A DNA stretch of 64,000 bases from Limnoperna fortunei (lineage: Eukaryota > Mollusca > Bivalvia > Mytilida > Modiolidae): NCBI GenBank assembly GCA_944474755.1, contig OX104117.1, positions 76,112,926 to 76,176,925 of the forward strand, in the 5' to 3' direction. Positions within the stretch are counted from its first letter, which is position 1; every line of letters begins with the position of its first letter. Both the position numbers and the translations under genes were made by a program. This document shows, piece by piece, positions 50,235 through 58,890 of this stretch. The notes beneath the pieces are model-generated. The model was not told the origin of the DNA. It ran no database searches and saw only the letters and a list, made by a program, of their open reading frames with translations.

Positions 50235-53200
50235 ATGAACACTAAAACCATTGAGATGCCAGAGGGGGGAGTCCAACGAACCTGCGGAGCGCCCTTGAAA
50301 AGGAAGAAAGGTCAGTTCTGCAGAAGCAAACCGGGTAGGAGTGGACTTTGCTGGAGACATGCCCATAACACCCCACAACAAAACGAAGATGATCAACCGA
50401 TTGGTGGAAAATTCCGAGTAGTTGAAACCATCAGGAAGCTTCGTGAAATTGCTAAAGAGGAAGGGTTGGGAGGATACAGTAGGAAGAATAAGAATGCCTT
50501 GGTAAGACTCATTGAATCGTCTACTGGTCGTCGATTCATTCGTCAAGAGGTGCCCAACAAGAAGCAGCTCATGGCTATGGCTAGGCGAAGGGGGATTACC
50601 AAATACTCGAAACTGAGAAAGGATGAATTAGTAGAGCGGTTGGAACAAAGCCTTGAAGATGCTAGGTATGAGATTGATGTGCAGGATAAGCGGGAGGCAC
50701 TTGGGGGAGTGTTCGGCACAGTGATCATCAAACCTCTGAAGAAACATGATGTCGAGATGTTTATCCGAGTGAGCTGGGGACCCATTCGAAATACAATTGC
50801 AGCTGGTCTAGCAGAGAAGAAGGGATTGAAGGTGAAACTAATCATCAAGGTGGAGATGGTGAAGATCAACCCGACGACACCTGGTGAGAACGAGTACCAC
50901 GACGCATATTTCCGGTCAGCCTTGTTTACCATCACCGAATCGGTAGATTTAGATCAGGTGATAGCGCAGATGATGGACAAGATCAAGGAGAGCATGGAGA
51001 ATTTCCAGGAAAATGGAAGTGGGTGGACCTTTGGGCGCATTGAGAAGCTGGAAATTCAACTGAACGAATTCAAGCCACTGGCCGGCAGCTCATACATTCC
51101 TCTCCCCAAGAAGCTTGCAGACAAAAAGGCAATCGTGAATGTGCAGAACAATGATCAGGAATGCTTCCGATGGGCTATCCTCTCGGCGCTTCACCACAAC
51201 GATGTGGATCAGAAGAGTGCTAACCGCGTGAACCAGTACAATAGGTGGAAGGATGAACTTAGGTTTGATACGATTGAATTCCCAGTCTCACTCCGGGCGA
51301 TTGATAAGTTCGAAAAACTTAACGAAGGTATCAAGGATAACGTCTTTGGGTTCGAGGATAAGAAGGATGAAGGAGTCTACCCGCTGAGGATATCCAATAG
51401 TGAGCACATCGGAGCGAAGTATGTGGACCTCATGCTATTGAGTAATGATGAGACGAAACACTACTGCTGGGTGAAAAACCTCTCGAGGCTTTTAACGAAG
51501 CAGGTGAGCGACCATAATGGGGAAGCTTACTTCTGCCGCTGGTGCCTAAACCATTTCACCCGGCAAGATCTCCTGGACCGTCACATGGAATACTGCAGCC
51601 AGAAGAAGGCAGTAAAAGTCGAAATGCCGGAGGAAGGAAGCCGCGTCAGTTTCCAGAACCATGCCCGGTCGATGAAGGTACCATTCGTGGTCTACGCCGA
51701 CTTCGAGTGCTTCACAACCAAGGTGAATATAGAAGAGGAACTCGCGGCCGGTGAAGCAACCAAAATCATCCAGAAGCACATTCCATAAGGGTTCTGCTAC
51801 CTCATCAAGTGCTTCGACGAGTCCGTATACTCAAAGAAACCGCTGAGGTATACCATGCAGCAGGAAGGGGAAGACGTAGCCCAGATTTTTGTGGACCGGT
51901 TGACGAAAGACATCCGTGACATCTACCAACAGAATGACTTCAAGAAGCCCATGGTGATGACGGAGGAGGATAAGAAGGCATTCGAGGAAGCCACCCGGTG
52001 CGCCATTTGCCACCAAGAGCTCGGCGAGGACAAAGTGAAGGATCACTGCCACTTCACGGGTAAGTTCAGAGGGGCAGCCCATAGCGACTGCAATCTGAAC
52101 TTCAAGCCACCAAAATTCGTCCCCGTGATTTTCCATAACTTGGCGGGGTATGACAGTCACCTCTTCATCAAAAACCTGGGCAGAACCGAGGGGAAGATCG
52201 ACTGCATCCCCAACACGGAAGAGCGCTATATCTCCTTCACGAAGAGCATACCGGTTGGAGAGTACATGGATAAGAAAGGAAAGATGAAGACGAAATACAT
52301 GTACTTGCGCTTCATTGACAGTTTCAAGTTCATGAATGCCAGAGCCTAGTGGAAGCAACGCCGGTCGAAGCGTTTACCAACATGCGTCGAGAATTTGGTA
52401 CAGTGGCAATGAACCCCGAGCTCTTCAAGGTGGGTAAGTTCAAATCAGAGAATGGTCGGAACATCACCCTACGTGAGGTCATCGACCGACAAAAATTGGA
52501 GTACATCGTGACGCATCCGGAAGATTATGAGCTTTGGAGCCGATACGTCAAGATTCGGAAGCTCGAAAAGAATGCTCAACTGACATTATTGCAAGACTAT
52601 CTGGATCGCACCAACGCTCTGGGTGAATGTCCAATGCGATACTACCAGCGCAACGATTTCGGAAGATACTGGACCAGCGAGAAGATCGGTCTGCAGAATA
52701 TGAGCCGCCGCATCCGCCATACCCTCTGCGCAGACCACATGTTCGATATCGATATGAAGAACGCGCACCCGACCCTACTTTCCTGGTATTGCAATGAAAA
52801 CGGCATTGAGTGCACCGGGCTCGACGCCTACATTGCCAACCGGGAGGAACTGATCGCGGATCTGATGACCTACCAAGGAATCACGCGGGACGAAGCCAAG
52901 ACTACCCTCCTAGCCATCATCAACGGGGAGGAGGTCAGACTTGAGGAGGATGCACCCGCTTGGCTCAAGAATTACTATGAGGGAATGAGAACCATCATGG
53001 AGGAGGTGATCAAGCTGAACCCAGACCTGCATAAGCTTGCCCGCGAATCCAAGGAAAAGCGGCACACGGACTACAACGTCAAAGGAACCACCGTGAATTA
53101 CGTCATGTGCTCCCTGGAAAACAAGGCTTTGATGGCAGCCTTCGATTACCTGACTGAACAGGGAATCGAAGTGGGAGCGCTCGTTTTTGATGGATTGATG

Positions 53201-55059
53201 ATTCACAAGAACGGGATGACACGCACCAGACTGTCTGAAATCCTCCAAGGCTGCAGCGAGAAGGTGAAGCAAGTCGTTTGAGCGGACATCACCTTCACAG
53301 TCAAGGAGATGGATGAAGGATATGATATCCCACTCACGGCGAAGGTGCAGAAGGTCGGCAATCTGGATCTACTGCTACGTAAGGGGGTATATCCATACGA
53401 TTACATGGATAAGTTTGAGAGGCTCCAGGATACCAAACTGCAGACGAAGAAGGACTTCTATAGCGCGCTCACGAAGGAAGATATCAGTGACGCCGATTAT
53501 GCCCATGCTCAAAAGGTCTGGAAGGATTGGGGAATCTCGACCATGCGGGAGTATCATGACCTGTACTTGAAGACGGACGTGATCTAACTTGCCGACGTAT
53601 TCGAGAACTTCCGCAACATCTGTCTGAAGCATTACGAACTCGACCTGGCGTACTACTACACCGCACCGGGGCTTGCCTATGATGCAGCACTCAAGGTCAG
53701 CGCCATCCAACTAGATCTGATCGTCGATCCTGATATGCTACTCCTGATCGAAAAAGGCATCCGAGGAGGTCTCACTATGGCACCAAAGAGATATGCCCGC
53801 GCGAAGAATCCCTATGTGGTGGGACACGACCCAAGCAAGCCGACTAACTATCTCATGTACCTGGACGCGAACAATCTCTACGGATGGACGATGAGTCGAG
53901 CCCTACCCACGGGAGACTTCAAGTGGACGAATCCCTCGGAGGTTCCAGATCTTAGTACGATCGGTGAGGAGGACACACAAGGTTACATCCTGGAAGTGGA
54001 CCTGGAGTATCCCAGGGAGCTCCACGACCATCATAATGATTACCCCCTGGCGCCGGAATCCGTGGAGATCAATGGAGTAAGAAAACTGGTGGCCAACCTC
54101 CACGACAGGGAGAAATATGTAATTCACTATGTGAATCTGAAGAAATACCTCGCCAGGGGGATGAAGTTAAAGAAAATCCATCGAGCCATTCAGTTCACGC
54201 AGAGTCCATGGTGGAAGAAGTACGTTGAGAAGAATACGGCGTGCCGGGCCGCTGCTGCCACCACCTTCGAGAAGGATTTCTTCAAACTCATAAACAACGC
54301 CGTGTTCGGGAAAACCATGGAGAACATTCGGAACAGAGTGGACGTGCGACTAGTCAACAGCGAGAAGGTCGCCAGGAAATTGGTGGCAAAACCCAACTTC
54401 AAGCGTAGGACGGTGTTCAGCGCGGATCTGGCTGCAGTGCACCTACATCGCACGAAACTGGTCTTCGACAAACCAATCTACCTTGGATTCTCCATCCTCG
54501 ACCTATCGAAGACATTGATGACTGACTTCGCTTACGATTACCTCAAGCCAACGTACGGTGACCGGTCCAGTATCTGTTACACCGACACGGACAGTTTGAT
54601 CTGCGACATTCAGACGGCGGACGTGTACAAGGATATGGCGAAGAGTGTACACCAGTGGTTCGACACCTCCAACTACGCAGCGGACCATGCCTCCGGGATT
54701 CCGGCCGACGTGAAAAAAAGGGGATCGGCATGTTCAAGGATGAGTGCGCAGGCCAACCGATGACTGAGTACGTAGGAATCAGGCCAAAGGCCTATGCATT
54801 CAAGGAAGATCTTGAGGAGCATAAGAGAGCCAAAGATGTGAAGAATAGTGTAGTGGAGTCCGAGCTGACCTTCACAGACTACAAGCAATGCCTAGACACC
54901 GTCAAGGAGGAGTATCGCTCGATGACCATCATTCAGAGTCGGCTCCACCAGATATTAACCATGGAATATTACAAGAAATCTCTTTCAGCCAACGTTGATA
55001 AGCGGTACATTCTACCCGACGGGATTCACACCCTCGCGCACGGTCACTATCGAACTTAA
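50235..55059 (+). pseudogene. polB: Protein-primed family B DNA polymerase, with inserted TV-Pol-like domain; broken
   Basis: This is the replicase of the element. In order: a Cys/His cluster (CGAPLKRKKGQFC, CWRHAH), two SAP-like helix pairs (about residues 66-96 and 108-138), a zinc-finger-like CRWCLNHF segment, Exo I (VYADFEC, near 51,690), an HNH-like CAICHQEL...DHCH motif (52,000-52,060), Exo II (FHNLAGYDSHLF, near 52,135), the inserted domain 52,400-53,330, Exo III (YHDLYLKTDV), motif A (YLDANNLYG, near 53,865), motif B (LINNAVFGKTMENI, near 54,290) and motif C (YTDTDSL, near 54,580). All catalytic motifs read intact. Breaks: TAA at 51,786-51,788, a frameshift near 52,335 beside an AGAG duplication, TGA at 53,279-53,281, TAA at 53,585-53,587, and a frameshift at the A7G4 run near 54,715. 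The last 115 codons follow in a third frame to TAA 55,057. Confidence 0.93.
52400..53330 (+). other. TV-Pol-like (family A-related) polymerase domain inside the PolB gene
   Basis: Between the Exo II and Exo III motifs of PolB lie about 300 codons that do not belong to protein-primed polymerases. They contain FDIDMKNAHPTLLSWYC (52,741-52,790), which fits motif A of the TV-Pol/virophage and giant-virus family A-related polymerases. ANREELI and a Lys/Arg-rich stretch (RESKEKRH) follow, then an Asn/Glu block (NYVMCSLENKALMAAFDYL), then LVFDGLMIHK (53,181-53,210) as motif C, ending MDEGYDIP. The family assignment is from remembered motif patterns. The domain is in the PolB frame downstream; upstream it is separated by the frameshift near 52,335. 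Confidence 0.65.
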
Positions 55060-55065
55060 ATAAAA

Positions 55066-55478
55066 ATGAGCAGCGTACGCGTTACCACTTAACTATCCCA
55101 CGCAAACCCCTCTCTAATGTAGAGCTTGAAGAAGCCGCCTCGGCCCTAGGAATCCATCGATTCAGAGGGGTATTCATGAGAGATGACTTACCACCCGCGC
55201 CACGAGCTAATGAATGTGGCATCCTGAACCACGATGACCTCCATGGTCCAGGAACGCACTGAACCTGCTGGCACAAGCATGGAGGACTCAAATTCTACTT
55301 CGACTCTTACGGTCTGCTTCCGCCCGACGAGATGGTCGACTATCTGCGTCCGAAAATCCAATACAACACCGATGAGCTGCAGCATCGCGGGGACGTGGTG
55401 TGTGGACACTTTTGCCTGTACGTATTGAAGATGCTTACGGAGGGTAGGTCGTTCGACGATGTGATATTCTCGCTATAG
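55066..55478 (+). pseudogene. Adenovirus-type cysteine protease (C5-like), broken
   Basis: The product would cleave virion precursor proteins during maturation, as adenain does. The start ATG at 55,066 follows TAAATAAA, 6 bases after the polymerase stop, but the conserved frame is entered only after a frameshift between 55,068 and 55,089. Recognisable parts are the catalytic His region (LHGPGTH, near 55,245), FDSYGLLPPDE (near 55,300) and the catalytic Cys block VVCGHFCLYVL (near 55,405). An in-frame TGA at 55,260-55,262 directly follows the catalytic His codon. About 137 codons is short but near the lower range of Maverick proteases. Confidence 0.85.
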
Positions 55479-55482
55479 ATAA

Positions 55483-56016
55483 ATGGATAAGTTTGGATCT
55501 CACGCAAGGAAACGCGCATTGGTCTGGTTTCAAGACCTCGATATGAACGACAACCGAATCACCAGCCTGGGATCGCCACGAGAGGGGTCGGACGCTGCGA
55601 CGAAACACTGGGTCAATCTGCAATTGAAAGATGGTCATAAGGGTATCGCTGAGCTCGAGGCAAAATTCGAAAGTGTCTTGAAAGAGCTCGAGGATATGAA
55701 GAAACGCTTGAATGTCATAGAGAAAGACGTGGCAAAGTGCTTGCCTACGATGGGCGGTAAGATGACTGGCGATATAGATATGCAGGGTCATGCGATTCGC
55801 AACCTTCCCGAGGGAGCCGACGCCAAAGATCCCGTGACGAACGGCTGGTATGCAAAGAATTGGCAGGACTTGGTCTTAAGCATGCAGGAGAAGATCAACG
55901 CTGCAGAATCTAAATATAAAACCCTCGAAAATCAGATGATTGATAACCAAGAAAAGATTGAGGCTCTTGAGATGAATGTGAAGCTCAAGCATCCTACCCC
56001 CGGAAGGATCGGTTGA
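55483..56016 (+). CDS. Fibre-like protein: phage-tail-type repeats and coiled coils (177 aa)
   Basis: Two copies of a motif familiar from trimeric phage tail fibres and collar proteins are visible. One runs from about residue 19 (LDMNDNRITSLGSP, DAATKHWV) and the other from about residue 96 (IDMQGHAIRNLPE, DPVTNGWYAKN). Heptad-rich coiled coils follow each (residues about 55-85 and 128-170). No signal or membrane segment is seen. The gene starts four bases after the protease stop (TAGATAAATG) and is intact. A role as a receptor-binding or vertex fibre is inferred from this architecture and its late-gene context. Confidence 0.75.
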   Translation: MDKFGSHARKRALVWFQDLDMNDNRITSLGSPREGSDAATKHWVNLQLKDGHKGIAELEAKFESVLKELEDMKKRLNVIEKDVAKCLPTMGGKMTGDIDMQGHAIRNLPEGADAKDPVTNGWYAKNWQDLVLSMQEKINAAESKYKTLENQMIDNQEKIEALEMNVKLKHPTPGRIG

Positions 56017-56026
56017 CCTCCTCAAC

Positions 56027-56052
56027 TTGTCTAGTCCCACTCCAGGGACTGG
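56027..56052. terminator. Small hairpin between convergent genes
   Basis: AGTCCC and GGGACT flank ACTCCA in the 49-bp gap between the fibre-like gene (+) and the integrase (-). It could serve 3' end formation for both. The stem is short and the call is tentative. Confidence 0.35.
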
Positions 56053-56065
56053 AAAAATTGAAGGA

Positions 56066-57000
56066 CTATTGGAGCTCGGAAGCCTTCACCCACGAGTTGA
56101 ATGTCGTGGGATAGCCTCGCCATTTGACGTAGGCTTCCCGTTCTCCTTGCCGGGTGCGTCGCCGCAAGATCTTTTCGATGCGAAAGAGTTCTTGGGTGGT
56201 CTTCTGGAGCTCGGGCTCGTAGAAAGATCCGTGAATCTCCTCGTCGTTGAAGTCCTTGAGACAATAAGTGGGCGGTTGAGTTCCTAAGACCATGGATACG
56301 GTGAATACTTCTTCGGTCAAGCGCGGAGTGTATCCTTTCTCGAATACGCCCTTCTTCTTGGTGATTCGGACCTTGTCGCCAACTTTGAATCGCGGTGGTT
56401 GCATAAGAGGGAGATCTCCGTAAAGGTTCCAGAAGACTTTCTTTTCGTTCTCCTTCTGACTGGCGTCAGTGGGCGTCATCTTGATGGAGCGGTGCTTAGT
56501 GGTATTATACTGATGGACCAGATCACTTAGCACATCGATATAGGTTCGCGTGGAGTTGTCGGAAAAGTACTTGAACATCTTCTCCTTCATGGTTCGGTTC
56601 CAGCGCTCCACGACGCTCGACTTCACTTCGTTTTCCGTGGAGTAGAGCTCGACGTCATGCTTCTGGAGAAGTTCCTTTACCTCCTTGTTGTAGAATTCCT
56701 TTCCTTTCTCCGTCCATAGCTTCTTAGGGATGCGAGACTTGAAGACTGCTTGGAAGGCATAGCGCACCGTAGTCCCCCTCTTATCTTTGAGCGGCACTAG
56801 CCATCCGAACTTGGAGAAGACATCGATGATGCTCAGGATGAACTTATGGCCTTTGTTGTCTCGAGAAAAGGCACTCATATCCACGAGATCGGCCGCCCAG
56901 GTTGCATCCACTCCACCCACCACCACGCGACGCTTCTGAAATTTGCGGCGGACTGGCTTGTGCAGTTCCTCAGCTAGTTCGTCCGACCAAACGAAGTTTT
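56066..57000 (-). pseudogene. Retroviral-type (Maverick) integrase with chromodomain
   Basis: This integrase joins viral ends to host DNA. The rve core reads WAADLVDM (first acidic residue), FILSIIDVFSKFGWLVPLK, LWTEKGKEFYNK and KSSVVERWNRTMKE (catalytic Glu). A C-terminal chromodomain (RIEKILRRR, YVKWRGYP, FNSWVKAS) follows, as in many Maverick integrases. The uninterrupted frame is 56,926-56,066, with coding text (ELHKPVRRKF) continuing upstream to the A10 tract near 57,000, where the frame breaks. At the second catalytic position, usually Asp, the codon at 56,708-56,710 is GAG (Glu). It is convergent with the fibre gene. Confidence 0.9.
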
Positions 57001-57488
57001 TTTTTTACCCCCAATCCAAATCGCACTTTGGTACCGATGATGGGTTTAACGATGCTACGGTCCAGGCGTTCGCGTGCGGTGGGGTCGGAAATGGCGTCGA
57101 GGGAGGTCAGTATGGTCGCGTCGCAGATAGAGTTGCGTGAGGCCGTGTCCTTATGCTTGGCGTAGCAGAGATCGTGGTGATACGCGGCCTCATCCACTCG
57201 ATTGATGGGTTTCGACCAGTCCTTGGGGGTACCATCGACATTCAGTCGCTTGGCGAGATTGGTCCCAGGTCCGGTGAAACTGTGACCCGGGAGGTGCATC
57301 TCTACGGGCAGTCGGTTGATCAGGTTGTTCACGAACCCAGCACCCTCCCCGGACCGGATGAACTGAGATTTCCTAGAACCGCATATAGCGCAGATGCCAA
57401 CCTTCCTCCGTCGCCCGTTGCTGGTAGGGATTACTCCGCGGCTATTCGTCTCCGTCTTCGTTCTGCACTTCAAACAGTACATTCCCAT
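56970..57488 (-). CDS. Zinc-ribbon plus phospholipase A2-like protein (172 aa)
   Basis: Residues 1-42 hold two CxxC knuckles (YCLKC and ICAICGSRK), a zinc-ribbon pattern. From about residue 62 (LPGHSFTGPGTNL) to AAYHHDLCYAKH there is the Ca-binding loop and His-Asp catalytic helix of the parvovirus/adintovirus PLA2 type, which in parvoviruses opens endosomal membranes during entry. The start at 57,488 (MGMYC) is chosen because TATAAATAAA precedes it; an ATG at 57,512 lies inside the ATPase gene. The C-terminal end (GVKKK) runs into the A10 tract at which the integrase frame begins, so the two may once have been one gene, or were separated by a simple indel. Confidence 0.85.
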   Translation of the reverse strand: MGMYCLKCRTKTETNSRGVIPTSNGRRRKVGICAICGSRKSQFIRSGEGAGFVNNLINRLPVEMHLPGHSFTGPGTNLAKRLNVDGTPKDWSKPINRVDEAAYHHDLCYAKHKDTASRNSICDATILTSLDAISDPTARERLDRSIVKPIIGTKVRFGLGVKKKLRLVGRTS

Positions 57489-57504
57489 TTTATTTATATA
57501 TAAA
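57489..57504. promoter_or_regulatory. 16-bp divergent promoter
   Basis: TTTATTTATATATAAA is the entire gap between the PLA2 start (-) and the ATPase start (+). On the - strand it reads TTTATATATAAATAAAATG, matching the TATAAATAAATG motif of the other late genes. On the + strand it reads TATATATAAAATG. Confidence 0.75.
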
Positions 57505-58206
57505 ATGGACATTGAAGATATTTCTTATAATGAGTCCACCTCGACCCGGCGCAATCATTGCCTTCTCCGGCAGCGATCAATCCGAGGCTTAATCATCGGC
57601 AAGTCGGACTGTGGCAAGACGACGCTGCTGAATAACCTCCTCTTGCGCGAAGGGTGGTTAGACTACGATCGACTATACGTCTTTGGAAAATCGCTCCACC
57701 AACCCATATACCAGCTGCTGCGGCGGGCACTGGAAAGGGGGTTCTCAAAGGAAGATATCCTCGACATACTGTCCATCAAGGATAAGTGTCCATACCCGTT
57801 GATCGATGTGGTGGAGGGGTTGAATCCATCACCTAAACCTAGTGGTATCGAAACATTCTTCTTTGAGCACGGAGACGATGTGCCAGACCCCCGCGAACTT
57901 GATCCCACCCACAAGAATCTCATGATCTTCGACGACTTGATGCTGAGCAAGCAGGGTAAGTGTGAAGACTACTACGTGCGAGGTCGTCACAACAACGTGG
58001 ACTGCTTCTACTTGTGCCAAAACTATTTCAAGCTGCCCCGGCAATCGATCCGTGAAAATGTCAACTTCATCTGCCTCTTCGAGCAAGATGCCAAGAACCG
58101 CGATCACATCCGTCGCGATCACTGCAATGACCTCACCAAGGAGCAGTTTGACGTCCTTTGCGACCGCTGCTGGTCTGATCCTTACGGATTCATAAGATGG
58201 AGTTAG
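57505..58206 (+). CDS. FtsK/HerA-type genome packaging ATPase (233 aa)
   Basis: The product pumps viral DNA into the capsid. Walker A is GKSDCGKTTLL (residues about 32-42) and Walker B NLMIFDDLM (about 139-147), followed by GRHNNVDCFYLCQNYFKLP, which holds the sensor-like Gln typical of A32/Maverick ATPases, and RENVNFICLFEQD. The start is the ATG directly after TATATAAA; earlier ATGs are antisense to the PLA2 gene. The length is normal for the family and the frame is intact. It overlaps the next gene by 10 bases. Confidence 0.93.
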   Translation: MDIEDISYNESTSTRRNHCLLRQRSIRGLIIGKSDCGKTTLLNNLLLREGWLDYDRLYVFGKSLHQPIYQLLRRALERGFSKEDILDILSIKDKCPYPLIDVVEGLNPSPKPSGIETFFFEHGDDVPDPRELDPTHKNLMIFDDLMLSKQGKCEDYYVRGRHNNVDCFYLCQNYFKLPRQSIRENVNFICLFEQDAKNRDHIRRDHCNDLTKEQFDVLCDRCWSDPYGFIRWS

Positions 58207-58790
58207 ATGGATCTCTATCCACCGTCGAGCTAAAGGAGCTCGAGCTAGAGAAGCTCGGGCTGGAGTGCAAATTAAGACAGTTTAAGTGGGAGCTTGAGGT
58301 TTACCTCATGAATAGGCGCAAGATGCGCTTTGCGGATCACGGTTGTGACCTGTGTGGTGGAGAAAAGCGTGAGTGCCGAACGGATATCAGAGACCTCAGC
58401 GGAATATATCAACCCCCCTGTATCTGCGGGTTTATACCTACGAAACTCAGAGAGAGTCTCTGTCTTCATAAAATGGAGAAGGAATTTGGGTCGAAGCCGT
58501 CTTACTGTATAAAGTGTGGAATCGGGTCAGGTTCCCCCCTGATCAATCGAGACGGAGGAGATTTTGATGCATTGAATGACGGTCGCTATACCGGGCTGGG
58601 CAAACGTGCCAAATCCTCCAAACCTCCATGTTCAGTTAAGACGGTCCGTGGACACCAATGCACGTTCCCATGCCAGCCGGGTAGCGATAAGTGCCTTAGG
58701 CATTTGAAACTACAGGATCGACCCTTATCAACTCCCTCCCCTCTAGCAGTCGATATTCAAACGCTTAGTTGCGATCAATCAAACGCTTAG
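58197..58790 (+). CDS. Cys-rich putative zinc-binding protein (197 aa)
   Basis: It starts inside the last codons of the ATPase gene (overlap 10 bases), suggesting coupled expression. An N-terminal helix rich in Glu/Leu (residues 10-40) is followed by CDLCGG, CICG, CIKCG and a C-terminal CSV...CTFPC...C...H cluster. The last cluster resembles the Cys/His cluster at the start of the PolB protein. The function is unknown. The frame ends within a 22-bp tandem array, so its last ~10 residues may be an artefact of repeat growth. It has no start motif of the late type. Confidence 0.75.
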   Translation: MELDGSLSTVELKELELEKLGLECKLRQFKWELEVYLMNRRKMRFADHGCDLCGGEKRECRTDIRDLSGIYQPPCICGFIPTKLRESLCLHKMEKEFGSKPSYCIKCGIGSGSPLINRDGGDFDALNDGRYTGLGKRAKSSKPPCSVKTVRGHQCTFPCQPGSDKCLRHLKLQDRPLSTPSPLAVDIQTLSCDQSNA

Positions 58791-58866
58791 GGGCGATCAA
58801 TCAAACGCTTAGGGGCGATCAATCAACGCTTAGGGGCGATCAATCAAACGCTTAGGGGCGATCAAC
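58757..58866. repeat. 22-bp tandem repeat, about five copies
   Basis: CAAACGCTTAGGGGCGATCA plus AT repeats at 22-base spacing (one unit 21-22). The first copy has TTGCG instead of GGGCG. The array sits just upstream of the TATAAATAAATG at 58,879 and overlaps the end of the Cys-rich frame. Confidence 0.9.
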
Positions 58867-58878
58867 AGCGATCAACGC

Positions 58879-58890
58879 TATAAATAAATG
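58879..58890 (+). promoter_or_regulatory. Late-gene start motif TATAAATAAATG
   Basis: Exact example of the motif, with the start codon as its last three bases. Further examples: 59,725 (TATAAATAAAACTATG), 60,073 (TATAAATAAATAATG), 61,336 (TCTAAATAAATG), 62,111 (TATAAATAAATG), 62,694 (TATAAATAAATG), with weaker forms at 55,057, 55,474 and 57,489. Confidence 0.85.

Noticed and set aside
51831..52358. Long antisense frames across the polymerase (for example 175 codons)
   Set aside because: They are opposite strong PolB motifs and reflect the GC-rich codon use of the sense frame.
57489..57512. Longer N-terminus for the PLA2-like protein from ATG 57,512
   Set aside because: It would overlap the ATPase start and run through the late motif; MGMYC at 57,488 follows TATAAATAAA.
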